From the NCBI GenBank assembly GCA_001600415.1, contig BCJX01000018.1, forward strand, positions 581,856 through 639,095: 57,240 nt of DNA, given 5' to 3'. Positions 33,596-44,679 of the stretch are shown here, one piece after another (positions within the stretch are counted from its first letter, which is position 1; each line of letters starts with the position of its first letter). Source of the stretch: Pascua guehoae (taxonomy: Eukaryota; Basidiomycota; Tremellomycetes; Trichosporonales; Trichosporonaceae). The notes under the pieces are model-generated. The model was given only the letters and a program-made list of their open reading frames with translations, had not been told where the DNA came from and ran no database searches. The translations under genes and the position numbers were made by a program.

Positions 33596-33700
33596 GGCCC
33601 TCGCCCGGATTCGAACCGGGGCCCACTCCCAATCAGGAAGATCTAGCTTAGGACTGAACAGAACCCTAAGAGAGTATGATAACCACTACACCACGAGAGC
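33596..33700 (-). tRNA. tRNA-Pro (AGG), with a ~32-nt intron
   Basis: On the minus strand, GCTCTCG pairs with CGAGGGC and is followed by discriminator C, as in tRNA-Pro. The T arm is CCCGG-TTCGAAT-CCGGG. The anticodon stem CTCTC/GGGAG encloses TTAGGG with AGG as anticodon, interrupted after position 37. The total length is 105 nt. A TTTT terminator follows closely. Confidence 0.88.
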
Positions 33701-33983
33701 TTGACGTTTAGGCATCTGCCGGTTCAGGGGTGGCGCGGCCAATGTGTTTCTGTCGGAAGTGCTTCCATTCGACATGAAGGGGGGAAGAGATTCCAAGTAT
33801 CCGCTTGCCCAGTGACCAAGTGACCCAGGTTTCCAGGTTGATATTATTGCCCACGGCCGGCTTGAGAGCCCAGGAAGTCCAGGAGGCTAGAGGCCCAGGC
33901 CAGCCGAGACCCAACCCGTCCCAAAGCATGTGCCCAGTTGTGTCTACTCTACAACGCATAGTGCATCCATCTAGTCTACGTGT

Positions 33984-35873
33984 CTACGCACACTGTGCGT
34001 CGAGGGCGGCGGCAAACTTGCGCGCGTACCGGCGTACCTCGTAGCGCTCGCCCATGACGGTGAATCGGAGTGCGACGCCTGCGAGGTCGGGCGAGTCGTC
34101 GAGCGTTGGGGTGGGCGTGAGCTCGTGCCGGCCAAAGGCCCAGTTGAGGACGTGTGTGCCGCGCGTGGGACCGTCGGCGAGGCGGACAATGCCCTTGACT
34201 GTGGGGTATCAGTGGGGGTTCTACAATGACCAACACGCGGTGATGGGGATTGACGTACCGCGGTAGATTTCAGAGGGGAGGGCAGCGAGGGCGGTTTCGA
34301 GCGCGGCGCGGGTAATTGGCGCTGCTTGTTGAGGGCCGCCATTTCCCTGCTTGGCGTCGTCACACCCGCACGCATCCGTGTGCTCGTGTGCGCCGGCCTT
34401 GTCGCCCGGTCTCCTACCCCCGCGCCAGACCGACTTGGTCTCGACCTCGTCCGAGTGCGCGCCCTCCTTGCCGAGCGCGGCCCACGCGTCGCTCTCCTCG
34501 CTCTCGCGCAGGAAGAGCGTGCTGTCGAGCCCAAATACCAGGTCGGGCGTCAGCGGGTGCGCCGGGCCGACCTTTACGTGCGGCGTCGTGTCCGTCAGGT
34601 CGGCCAGGCGGTCGAGCAGCAGGTCCAATTGCCGCTCCGTCACCAGCTCGTGCTTGGACAGCAGGTGCAGGTCGGTGTACTTTGCCTGCATCTTGGCCGT
34701 CGGCGACGTGTCCTCGTATCCTTGGAAGTTTACGCAGTCAATCACTGTGACGACGCCGTCCAGCTTGAAGCCCTTGGGCTCGAGCTCGCGGATTTGCAGC
34801 GCCAGTGTCGCGGGAAATGCCGAGCCGCTGCGTGTGAGCTGGGGCGGTATGGTGCAGGTCAGGCAGGCGTCTCACCTCGACTCGATGATGATGCGGTCCG
34901 GGGTGAACTTTTCTTTGATCTCGATGAGCGCGTTCTCGACTAGTCCGACCATGGTGCAGCACCTGTTGTTAGATCTGGGAGTGGGGGAGGAGCCAAGTCG
35001 GAGGAGAAGGAGAAGGAGAGCAGGAGGAGAGCAGGAGAAGGAGGAGAAGGAGGAGGAGAGGATCTCGGTGGACGGCCTGGAACTAGAAGCGGCCATAGGC
35101 GAGGGCGAGAACCAAGCCGACCACAATAGCAAGGCAAGAAGCGACCATCGAGTACTACGACACAACGCGACGGCCGAGGAGGCCAGGCGGAGGTGACGAG
35201 TGAATGGACCAAATGCGAGTCGGGCAATCGCCACGTTCCACGAGCGGTTCCAACAAACCGACGATCTCGGAGCGGTGATCACGCCACACGCCACATGCGC
35301 GCCCGATCGCGGTCTGCATCGCGCTTGATTTTCGGTTCTCGTAGGCCCGTAATGTCGTCTCGATTTCGCGTGTCGTCTGCGCTCATGTACACCAGTTGTT
35401 TACTTACAAGCACCCGTTGAGAATCTCGCTGACGCCCGTGATATTGCTCTGCTGCGCGAGGAGCGAGTCGACTGGGGTGTCAGGCCCGTGCAGCGAGGGG
35501 CGATGTGTCCGGTACGGCAGTATGCTGGACCCGGGGGGGGGGNNNNNNNNNNNNNNNNNNNNNNNNNNNNNNNNNNNGGGGGTGATAGGTGATGGAGCTG
35601 GAAGGAGCTCCAGCGTGTTCTGAACGCGCTCTACACCCCATACATCACAAACCCCGCTGTCTGGCACCTCGGACTCACCCTCAACATCGCCATACTCGTT
35701 CTTGAGAAGGACGACCTTGTAGTCTTTTGGCAGCTGGGCGAGGAGGCCGAGGATCGTCGTCGTCTTGCCCTAATGGTATTAGCTTTGGCGCACAACTCGC
35801 GTTCGGGCGAACTCACTGCGCCCAGGAAGCCGGTGATGCATGTCACGGGGATTGGTCTGACGTCGACGGTCAT
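33984..35873 (-). CDS. CobW/ZNG1-type zinc-transferase GTPase
   Basis: COG0523 GTPases of the ZNG1 (CBWD) type deliver zinc to client enzymes such as methionine aminopeptidase. Six exons (35817-35873, 35679-35769, 35408-35471, 34876-34962, 34259-34827, 33984-34198) give 360 residues. Visible are the Walker A GFLGA/GKTTT (split by intron 1), NEYGDV, the metal-site motif NGCLCC (C-x-C-C), RIIIESSGSAFP, and VVTVIDCVNF. A His/Cys/Asp-rich insert, GDKAGAHEHTDACGCDD, could bind metal. The C-terminal CobW_C domain holds GIVRLADGPTRGTHVLNWAFG. Intron 2 (35472-35678) contains the assembly gap, and intron 3 (35407 to 34963) is unusually long at 445 nt. It is divergent from CIA1. The exact metal client is inferred from family only. 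Confidence 0.88.
35533..35582. other. Assembly gap (35 N) inside a G run
   Basis: Ten G, then N from 35543 to 35577, then five G. The gap lies in intron 2 of the CobW gene, so it should not change the protein. The flanks imply the missing sequence is, or includes, poly-G (poly-C on the gene's sense strand). Confidence 0.95.
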
Positions 35874-36511
35874 TTTGTCGTGTATCGGGCGGTGTGGTGT
35901 ACACGATGAGTGGAGTGGAGAGTGGAGAGTAAAGGAGTGCAGGTGGGGTTTGAGATATGGGGATATCTGCCGCACATGCCGATCTTGGCATAAAGCTGAC
36001 TGGTAAAAGAGGGCGGAAGTACTTGCCGCCCGTCGTCTTAGGCCTCTGTTCATGTCGCTCATGTACATCTCACAAGTTGTTTGCCGCGCTCGATGAGCGG
36101 TAAGCATCAATTGGCTTCAGATGTGTTGCACATATCGCACCCTCGTGCGTTCGGTTCCTGTCCACCTGGCCACCTGATTCAAAGCCATGAGGCAATCGGC
36201 AACAGCGTGTTCTGAAGAGAGACATGGGCCAGCACAATGCCGTTTATGGCCACAGTCGACACATTTTGGCCACTTGAGAGCATACGTACGGTATCGTATC
36301 AAGACTCTGCAACGCAGACAACTCTCGACAGCCCAAGGGCAATGAACAAGAGGCAAACTCCATGGATGAGTAAAAGAGCACAAGCGACTCCATTCGGCCC
36401 GAAATTTCCGCCCTCCACCGCACGCCGGCCGAGATTAGCCAATCCACAAAGTCACAGCCATCAACCACCCTTCTTATCGTCTTACCAACCACCACCCACC
36501 CACCACGCACA
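35874..36511. promoter_or_regulatory. Divergent promoter region of the CobW GTPase and CIA1
   Basis: This is 638 nt between two start codons on opposite strands. It carries a GGAGAGTGGAGAGT repeat close to the CobW start and a CACC/CCACCC-rich 5' UTR before CIA1. No clear metal-responsive element is recognised. Confidence 0.4.
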
Positions 36512-39255
36512 ATGCCCCACCTGCAGCTCGTCTCGGCGCTGCCGGGCCACACCGGCCCCGCATGGTGCGTCGCCTTCAACCCCTCGCGGCCCCTCCTCGC
36601 GTCGTGCGGCACAGACAAGGCCGTGCGGCTGTACTCGTACACGCTGCCAACCGACTCGGACGCCGACGCCTCGACCTCGACCTCGACCTCGATCTCACCC
36701 TCGACTTCGAGTTCGTTTCCAGCAGAATCCTCGCCCCTGCCGCGGTTCACACTCGCGCACGTCGTTCCGACCGAGCACCGGCGCACAGTCCGCGCGCTCG
36801 CGTGGGCGCCCGGCGGGCGCACGCTCGCGACGGCGAGCTTTGACTCGACCGTCGCCGTGTGGGAGGAGGTGGAGGATGAAGATGGGCAGGGGGAGGGCGA
36901 GTGGGAGTGTGTGACGACGCTCGAGGGGCATGAGAATGAGTGCAAGGGTGTGGCGTTTAGTGCCGACGGGGGCCTGTTGGCGAGCTGTTCGAGGGATCGG
37001 AGCGTGTGGGTTTGGGAGGGTGAGTCCTTCTGTTCGGGGTGTGGCGGAGGGCGATAGGCGGGGGACCGGGGGGAAGGGGACCGGAGGTGGCTGCAGAGAG
37101 AGGGAGAAGGAGAGATGTGGAGACTGTGGAGACTGAGCGAGGTGCGGGGGACCAAAGACAAGACGATAGAGGCCAGACGACGGGACCAACAGGTCCAGAG
37201 CCGCGAGAACGTGTCGGACACGAAGGAGGTGAACTGTGCGGTGCGGCGCCGTGTAGCTGCACAACCTGGGAGAGCTTGGCGGTAGCGAGCATAGCAAAGC
37301 CGACCCGCTCATGGAGGTCGCGTTGCAGCTGCCGGGTACGATCCTTCGTGTCCGCTTGCTACCTAATACCTGCTGTGCCGCGCCACCTCCTGTCCCACCA
37401 CCTATGCTCTCGGACACCGCACTTTCCTCGGCCTCCCCAAGGCCTGCATCCTCTGACGGCTCTCGCCTCCGTCCCTCCCTCAGCTTACGATCCTAACCCC
37501 CAACGACATCTGCTACGGACCATACTGACTCCCAGTCCAACCCGACGCCGACTTTGAGTGCATCGCCGTCATGATGGACCATGCCGCCGACGTCAAGACG
37601 GTCGCGTGGCATCCGAAGGAGGAGGTGAGTGCAGTGAAGTGCAGTGCGAGCGCAGCGAGCGCGGAGAGTCGAGTAGGGCATGGGAGGGGCAGAGACCGGA
37701 GCGGAAGCGGGCCCCCAGCGGGGGGGGCATAAGGGCAGCGGGAGAGAAGGAAGCGGGACAGATGGCGAAGGGAGGAGCGTGCAGGAGAGGAGAGTGGTTA
37801 TACGGAGCGACCGAGGGGTGGGGATAGAGGTTTATGAAGTGGTAGCGAGCCCGGTCGAGGCTGGGCCCCCAGCTCCCTGCGGGGTAGCTCCAACAGGCTG
37901 CAGTGGTTGCTCCGTCTCTGGAGCCCGCATTGTGCAGCCGTGTCTGCCATCGGGTGCTTGTGCCCAACTTCCCCGCGGCCTCTTTACCTTTGTGCTTGCT
38001 CCCTTGGGCCTCTTTGACCGTGGCCAGCTGTTCTCAGTTCTCCAACCCGCCTGCTCCCAGTCGTCTGTCCCCAGTAACCCCTTGCCATTCTAATCCCTCC
38101 CTGGTAATCCGCCATTGCATCCATGTGTCCTCGATTGCCTCTCATCCCTCATCTCTGCCCTCTGTACACGAGAGAGCGGCGATGCTGGAGTGTCTGGCTG
38201 TCACTCGTTGTCGTTCATGCTCTCGGTGCCAGAAGATGCTACATTGGCGGGGGTGGTTTAGTGATGGAATGACATCTGGCCCTGCTGGCCCCGCCTGCCG
38301 CCCCACACGTCTCTTGTCCTCTGGGCCTGTGTACTTCTGTCCTCGTGTTGTTCCCCGCACATGATTGTTGAATGCGTGGCACATTCAGTCTTGCTACTGT
38401 CGCTAGGCAGCCGTTGGAGGTTGTGCGGTATTCACAAAGAACAGTGTCACTGTCTCCAATCTCCATCTCCCGCTCTCTGGCATCAACCTGGCTCGCTGCT
38501 CCACATACCCCTTTCCGCCTTGCTCCCCCTTGACCCACTCCCTCCCGCCCACCCACCTAACACCCCAGCTCCTCGCCTCGGCCTCGTACGACGCCCACAT
38601 CCACCTCTCCTACGACGACCCTGACGCCGACTGGGGCCTCTACCAGCGCCTCGACCCCACCCTCCCGCCGGCGGACCTGCACATTCCCGAATCCTCGCCC
38701 TTGTACGCTTCGCTCGCGCCGGCCCTGTCCCCGAGCGCAGCCGAGGCGGCGGGCGCCGCCCTCGCAATCCCGCCCTTGACCGAGCCCGAGACGGTGTGGA
38801 GCCTCGCGTGGTCTCCGTGCGGCCGCTTCCTCGCATCCGGCGGGGACCTGGGCGGCATCCGTCTCTGGGCGCGCACGGGGAGCGGGACGGCCGAGGTCCT
38901 CGAGCGCGTGCATACCAGTGCGCACAAGGGACCATGCTATGCCCTCGCCTGGGCCCCGGCCCCCACGAGCGGAGCCGCGAACGGGGCAGACAGCGGAGCA
39001 GACACAGACTCGGACGCAGGCCTCCTCGCGTCCGCCGGCGCAGACGGGCGCATCATCATCTGGCAAATCACCGCCTCGGGTAGTGGCGAGTCGACGACCG
39101 CGTCCCTGTCCCCCATTGCGGCCGTGCGCGACGCACACGGCGTGGCAGACGTCAACGGTCTCGCGTGGAACGTGCGCGAGGACGCGCGCGGGGCGGGCAT
39201 CCTCGCCAGCGCGGGCGACGACGGGAGCGTGCATGTCTGGCGCGTCGTGCAGTAG
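36512..39255 (+). CDS. CIA1: Cytosolic iron-sulfur assembly WD40 protein CIA1 (CIAO1)
   Basis: CIA1 is the WD40 docking subunit of the CIA targeting complex that inserts Fe-S clusters into cytosolic and nuclear apoproteins. Three exons (36512-37019, 37536-37624, 38569-39255) give 427 residues (typical 330-350). Seven WD blades can be followed: GHTGPAWCVAFNPSRP, TVRALAWAPGGRTLATASFD, GHENECKGVAFSADGGLLA, DVKTVAWHPKEELLASASYD with the CIA1-typical YDAHIHL, TVWSLAWSPCGRFLASGG, GPCYALAWAPAP, and DVNGLAWNVRE. The extra length comes from Ser/Thr-rich loop insertions such as DADASTSTSTSIS. The introns are 516 and 944 nt, far above the local norm. Confidence 0.9.
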
Positions 39256-39549
39256 TCAGTAGGTAGGAATAGATGTTAGAATGCGGATTGGGCAGACCGG
39301 ATATGCATCGGGTAGAGTGGCCTCGGACAACGTGTGAATGTGTGGGGCTGTTCACCATCCCCTGCTTCCCCATCCTAAGAGGACACTTTCAACCGCCACT
39401 TCAAACCGCCCCACGCCACAAACATCTATCCACCACTACCACGCCACAAACATTTATCCACCACCGCCACTTTACCATCTCCTAGTCATGACCTCGTCCA
39501 ACCAACCTCCAGGACATTTGACGCAGCGCGATGCACGACCAAAAAGCTA

Positions 39550-39639
39550 CTGACGTTTGACAGGGTCGAACTGCCGACCTCATGCGAACCAGTTGTGCAA
39601 CTGTTAAGCATGCGCTCTAACCAACTGAGCTAAATCGCC
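39550..39639 (-). tRNA. tRNA-Val (AAC), with a ~15-nt intron
   Basis: On the minus strand, GGCGATT pairs with AAACGTC (one A-A mismatch). D arm GCTC...GAGC, anticodon stem CATGC/GCATG, loop TTAACA with AAC, a 15-nt intron (GTTGCACAACTGGTT) after position 37, T arm GGCAG-TTCGACC-CTGTC, discriminator A, and a TTTTT terminator just after. Confidence 0.85.
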
Positions 39640-42386
39640 TTGGTACGCCGGTGACAAGCGAGGCAGACGGCGCGGCGGGGGCAGTGTGGCTGCGGAACGC
39701 GCAACGTGTTCAGTGTTCAACGACACAAGGGGCGCGTGGTGAGTTGGACGGGTGGGCGGGGGAAGGGAAGGTTGACGGGCTAGTACAGGCTGACACGTTG
39801 AACAAACTGACAAGCCTGGCGCGGACAAGCCTAGCGCGGATAAACGCGGCATGTTATTGGCAGGGTAGGAACGGCATCCAGCATCCAAGCTAACCCTGCA
39901 GCCTGGCCAGCTCCGTACCGCAGCCGACACTTTACTCTGACTCTTACAGAGTCTTCGACCTGGGACATGGTTACCATCCGAGTTGCGCGGGTCTCAGCGC
40001 GTCTGATACCCGTGGCGCCCGACTGTGTCCTCGATGGAGATTCTGTCAGAAGACATCGTTGGTGAAACGGTATCAAACTCCTTCTCAGGCACTCCATGCC
40101 GTACATCCTTGTGATGCGGCACTGAGCGTCCTCGGTACTGTCTCTACGCCGTCTAGTTGCTCTGGTACCCTAGACCTATGCAAAATGCGTCGTTGCCAAG
40201 AACAAGTCGTTGCTCGTCCTCGAGAACTTGATCCAACGTGGGTCGATGTTTTATGGCTGCCATGGGTTGGCCTGACGGCCAACCCACGTCGTCAATAGAC
40301 GCGGTAGGGGTTCGACTCCCTTACGATGTACAGCAGCTTTGCTTTTGCTCCCCTTGCAATGTCCAATGGCTTTGTTTTGGCTCCCCGGCTGTGCTCCGTC
40401 GATTGGGGACCGGGGAGCGTTGGGCCAGTGCCAACGACGTGTGGCATGTGGCAATGTGGCTTGGCTCTCAGATTGTGTCAATGGTGGCTTGGCTGGCCGT
40501 GACTCGAACGCCAAGTGTGGTACTGACTGCGTCCGGCAAGTCATGATCATATGTAAAGGACGAGGGGTGTCGCGCCCGACTTGCACCGAGGCCAGGGTGT
40601 CGTACACGGACGCAGACGCAGACGTCCTCTTTTGTCAACCTGCCTCGTCCTGCCTGGCCCCGTCTTGCCTGGGCTTGTCCTGCCTGGCCCTAACGATGAC
40701 CATGAACCCGTCGCATCAAGACTTGGTCGCAGGGACCGTCCAGAGCAGTCTACCAGGCTCGGCGACACATGGGCCAACCCCATGGGCCAACCCCATGGGC
40801 CCATCTGGCGTTGGTGCGTGAGTCGCCAGGGTTGGCCGGCGTCGGTGTTGTCAGTGTCGTCCGTGTCGTCTCTGCCGTCGCTGTAATCGCTGCCGTAGCT
40901 GTCGTCGCTGTCATCGCTGACACGCGTGATGGTGCAGTGAGATGAGTAGTGAGTGCTGTGAGTGCAGTGAGTGCAGTGAGTGCAGTGAGTGCAGTGTACC
41001 GCTCCAGTCACTGAGCAAGACAGAGGAGCAGACATGGACGCCCAACCTCCTACCCTCCACCCTCCAGTGGCGTTCCGAAGCTCGATGGCAAACGATGCAC
41101 AGACCTCTCTCTGCACACGTCACTGCCAGAAGTACACAGCATGTACTTGCACTTGTACCACTATCCATCGGCCTCGGTGCCCGATTTCAGCCGACATGAT
41201 CGATGAGATCCATGGCCGCCTGAGGCCTACGACCAGCGTGTTGGTTAATTGCATGTTGACGTGACCGTCTCCGCTCAGATGACAGCGGTACAGTTGACGT
41301 CCACGGGCGCGTGCGTGCGGGCAGTTGTTATCTCCCGCTCGACCACCGTGCGACATGACGTGCGGCCACTGACACGGCCCTTGCGCCCGCCTTTCCGCTC
41401 TGTCGCGTGTGCTTGACGTTGCCTATCGGGGGTATTGCAAGAGTCGCTGTCTGTGGGCATGACACTTTGTTTCGATAGGCATGATGTGTGTGCACGAGTC
41501 GTTGATGCGTGTTGGGCTGGACGAGGCAAACACGGCTTGCTGGCCATGAATGACGTCAACGCGTCTGATTCCATGCCATTGCACGTTGGCGGGAACACAC
41601 GTGTATCGCATCTTAAACACTCCCCCCCCGTAGACCACGTGCATGGCATACAGGGCGAGGCATGTAAACAAAGCGGCTCGGCGCGGTTGGCCGTGGGTAC
41701 CGGGGCGCCATGCAGACTAGTGTCGGAGTGCCGATAAGATGCTAGGCATCCTAGGGTGGGCGAGATGTGGGCCAAGGGAGAATGGGGGTTCCGCCGCGGT
41801 CGGAGAGGCGTCGCAGTCTCACCGGTCTCACGCATCTCACGGTCCCACGCCCCCCTTGCTGCTGCACTCTAATGTACCGAAGAACCAATGTGGCCAATGT
41901 GGCGTGACGTGACGCCTGAGACGCGCGTGTTTTGCCACCCATTCAAGGTCCACACCCACGATACCACCGTCGGGATACCATCGGGTCCACAATCCAACAC
42001 ACCGGGTATCTAATGACACTGTACTTGACGGCCACTGCTGCCCCTCTTGTATCCAGTTTGACTCGGTTCCGACTCCATTGTCCTGCTCACTCTTCTACCC
42101 ATCTACACCACCTTTTGTCTCGTCTCCATCTTCACTTAGCGTGCCACCCCTTGCTCTCTAGCTCTCAACTGTCGCTTATCGCCATCGTGGAGGCGTCCAC
42201 GCCCATCCAGCCGACCCCTTGCCACCCGTCGTCCCGTATCTCCCGCCACACCGTCCCTATCTGACTGAACCGGGTACGCCACCAGAGAACCCATCGCTCA
42301 CCACCCTTCTTCACTCCCATCTCAACCCACCCCGCATCTCAACACATCCCAATCCTCTCAATCCACCACCACCAACAACCACCGCA
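39640..42386. other. Gene-poor stretch containing one Pol III candidate
   Basis: Apart from the tRNA-like candidate at 40053-40330, I see no gene. It contains an AGTGCAGTG decamer-like repeat (40951-40997), GCTGTC/GTCGCTG repeats (40840-40920), a CCATGGGCCAACC duplication (40771-40800) and C/A-rich leader sequence before the next start (42290-42386). Confidence 0.5.
40053..40330 (+). ncRNA. Candidate Pol III transcript: tRNA-like ends 220 nt apart
   Basis: ACATCGT (40053-40059) pairs perfectly with ACGATGT (40323-40329). It is followed by an A-box match TGGTGAAACGG (40060-40070). The 3' part has T arm AGGGG-TTCGACT-CCCTT with a perfect B box GGTTCGACTCC (40309-40319). A TTTT terminator occurs near 40346. 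In between lies a perfect hairpin TGGGTTGGCC/GGCCAACCCA (40263-40286, TGAC loop). A normal anticodon stem cannot be closed, so it is not a standard tRNA. It could be a tRNA with a very large intron, a tRNA-derived SINE, or another Pol III RNA. Confidence 0.45.
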
Positions 42387-43025
42387 ATGCCGATCCCGCG
42401 CCCGCCCGTGTACAGGCCCTACGTCGACCGCCGGCGGCGCAAGGGTGTGCGCGTCCTCGACGAACGCGACATGCGCGACATGCGCGCCCACCTCGACCTC
42501 CTCCCGACGGGCGTCAGTAAGCCCAACACGCTCTCGGGCGTGCATTTTGCGCGCGACGGCTCGCCCCTGCGCCCCAGCTCGCCGTACAACAGTCCCAACA
42601 CACGCTCTTCTCCTTGCGACTCGCCCACCGACTCGCGCGCACACACGCCCGCCCCGATCGAGGTGCCCATCACGTCGCTCCGGGCGGGCCGCGCCGTGCG
42701 GACGGGGACCGCCGCGGCGCTGGGCTACGATTTTGTCGCGCGGCCCACCGACGACGGCGGCGGGCAGTCGACATCGCCAGACTCGAACGCGTCCGACGCG
42801 TCCACTTCGGCCTCGCCGTCTGCAAACGCCGCCTCGGCACACACAGGTGCAGCGCCCCAGCCGCGTGCGCGCTGGTCGCTCTGGCCGTGGGCGGAGCGCG
42901 CATCGTCGCCCCAGGTGTCGCCGCCCCCCGACGACATGGACGACGACGACGAGTGGGAGTACGTTGGCGCCGAGGACGACGCGCCCGCCAAGAAGTCGTA
43001 CGCCGCCGCCGCTGCCCCTGCGTAG
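42387..43025 (+). CDS. Hypothetical 212-residue protein
   Basis: A single exon from ATG in a CACC/CAAC-rich leader to TAG. The N-terminus is Pro/Arg-rich (MPIPRPPVYRPYVDRRRRKG), followed by VRVLDERDMRDMRAHLDLL. The centre is Ser/Pro/Thr-rich with SP sites. The end has SLWPWAERASSP, then an acidic DDMDDDDEWEYVG patch and a Lys/Ala tail. I recognise no family. Codon use matches neighbouring genes and the leader resembles other gene starts, which is the main support. It is convergent with the ARL5-like gene. Confidence 0.6.
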   Translation: MPIPRPPVYRPYVDRRRRKGVRVLDERDMRDMRAHLDLLPTGVSKPNTLSGVHFARDGSPLRPSSPYNSPNTRSSPCDSPTDSRAHTPAPIEVPITSLRAGRAVRTGTAAALGYDFVARPTDDGGGQSTSPDSNASDASTSASPSANAASAHTGAAPQPRARWSLWPWAERASSPQVSPPPDDMDDDDEWEYVGAEDDAPAKKSYAAAAAPA

Positions 43026-43570
43026 CGACCAGGCCATCCGCGAGAAGCAAGCGGCGCGAACGCATGGATAAGTTTGTAGACAAGGTAGCAAGCCACGCTT
43101 CTTCGAGTGTCAGGGATCGACCCGCCTAGATACCCCGCCAGGCCACGGGCAAAGCTGCCTGGGAGCCTGTCAACAGCATACTGGCGACGTATACGTCAGT
43201 GTACCGTAGTAGAACCAAGCAGTGTAAGACATATGCAATATCGAGTGTGTGATCGCCCGCCAGTCGAGTGGGGCTGGGGTGCGAGACTAGAGACTAGGCG
43301 TACAGTATGGTGGGGTTTGGCGGGGCCACACGCGCTCGGCCCCGACGGGGCGAGCTGTCGGCCGCACACCGAGCTAGAGCCACCCGCTCGTGAGACGACC
43401 TGCTCCCAGCCCAGCCGTCCTTGACGCCCACCACGCCCACCACGCTCAAACCCGCAGCCTCAGAACCGGCTGCACTGCGGACTCAAGAGGCTAGGAGCGC
43501 GGATAGTGCCTCGAACATGGACGGCTTGAGCTCAAGGCCGGCGACGCGCCGTTGCGCGCCCGCCTGCGGG
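43026..43570. other. Intergenic stretch between convergent genes
   Basis: This is 545 nt between two stop codons. It has GC-rich sequence and a CCCACCACG duplication near 43425-43446. Nothing else is recognised. Confidence 0.5.
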
Positions 43571-44679
43571 CTACTTGCTCGCCACGAGCTTGTTGACGAG
43601 CCAGTCCATGCCCTCAAACAGGCCCTGGCCCGTCAGTGCCGAGCAGCCCATGATCTGCCATTCGCGCTCGCGGAGATCGGTGAGACCCAGGCCCTCCGAG
43701 ACCTGCGCGGGCGTCAGGCGGCCCTCGCTCGCAGGCAGGTCTTGCTTGTTGGCGAGGACGAGGAGTAGCGCGGTCGACAGTTCCTGTAGATGTGTCAGCG
43801 GGGAGAATGTCCGGGGGCACGTCTCCAGCACGGCGTTTCAAGTAACAAGGGCCGATGCAATCGGTGCTGGGCCGGCCGGCCGGCGCGAATGGCCCAGAGC
43901 AGTATACAGACCGTGCGCATTCAGAGGAAGGGGAAACACTGCACGTTCCAAGAGCCTGCGTGGCCCAACCACGTTGCGCAGAGACAGGCCCGACACTCAT
44001 ATTGCTTCCCGGGCCAACAGAGCTGTGCACATTGCACCATTCCCCATCGCCCCACCACCCCTTTGCGGCATTCCTCCGCGCCACACACTCCCCCTACACT
44101 GTTCTCCACACCCAGACACTCACCTCGGCCTTGACGAGCTTGGCCAGCTCGGCTTTTGCGAGCGCCAGTCGATCGGCGTCATTCGAGTCAATGACAAGGA
44201 TGATCGCCTCGGTTTCCGCGAAGTACTGGTTCCAACTGGACCGCAGGCTGCTCTGTCCGCCCAAGTCGATGAGCCCGAATCGCACGCCCTTGTAATCGTA
44301 GATTTCGTGGTTGGATCCGACCGTCGGCGCCGACGCGACCACCGACCCCATCGTTATGCGGTACAGGATTGTCGACTTGTGGTCAGCACGAGTCAGGCTT
44401 GCGGAGACCGCGGACACAGGACGCGACACGAGGCACCGAGATCACCAGCAATCGCCATCCGTCACCTCCACCGACGCTTCCTCGGCCGAGACAAAAGTCC
44501 AAACGACCACAAACTATGGTGGACGCATCAACCCACCTTGCCGGCATTGTCAAGACCGAGGATCAGGACCTTTGTCTCGCGCTTGGCGAACAGTCGTGAC
44601 CAGAGCGAAGAGAATGTGACTGTGGGTTAGTCGTGTGGGCGAGAGGCTGGCTCGTGTTGAGGCGGTGCTCACCGCCCAT
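43571..44679 (-). CDS. ARF-like small GTPase, ARL5-type
   Basis: Four exons (44673-44679, 44537-44619, 44124-44375, 43571-43783) give 184 residues, normal for ARL proteins. It starts MGVTFSSLWSRLF, so Gly2 could be myristoylated and an amphipathic helix follows. The G motifs are GLDNAGKST (P-loop, Ser in place of the commoner Thr), SAPTVGSN (switch I), DLGGQSSLRSSWNQYF (switch II), LANKQDLP and GCSALTG. SAPTVGSN, LRSSWNQYF and CSALTGQGLFEGM resemble ARL5 more than ARL1 or ARF. ARL5 acts at the trans-Golgi with the GARP tether in animals; the role here is inferred. The first coding exon is only 7 nt. Confidence 0.88.
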
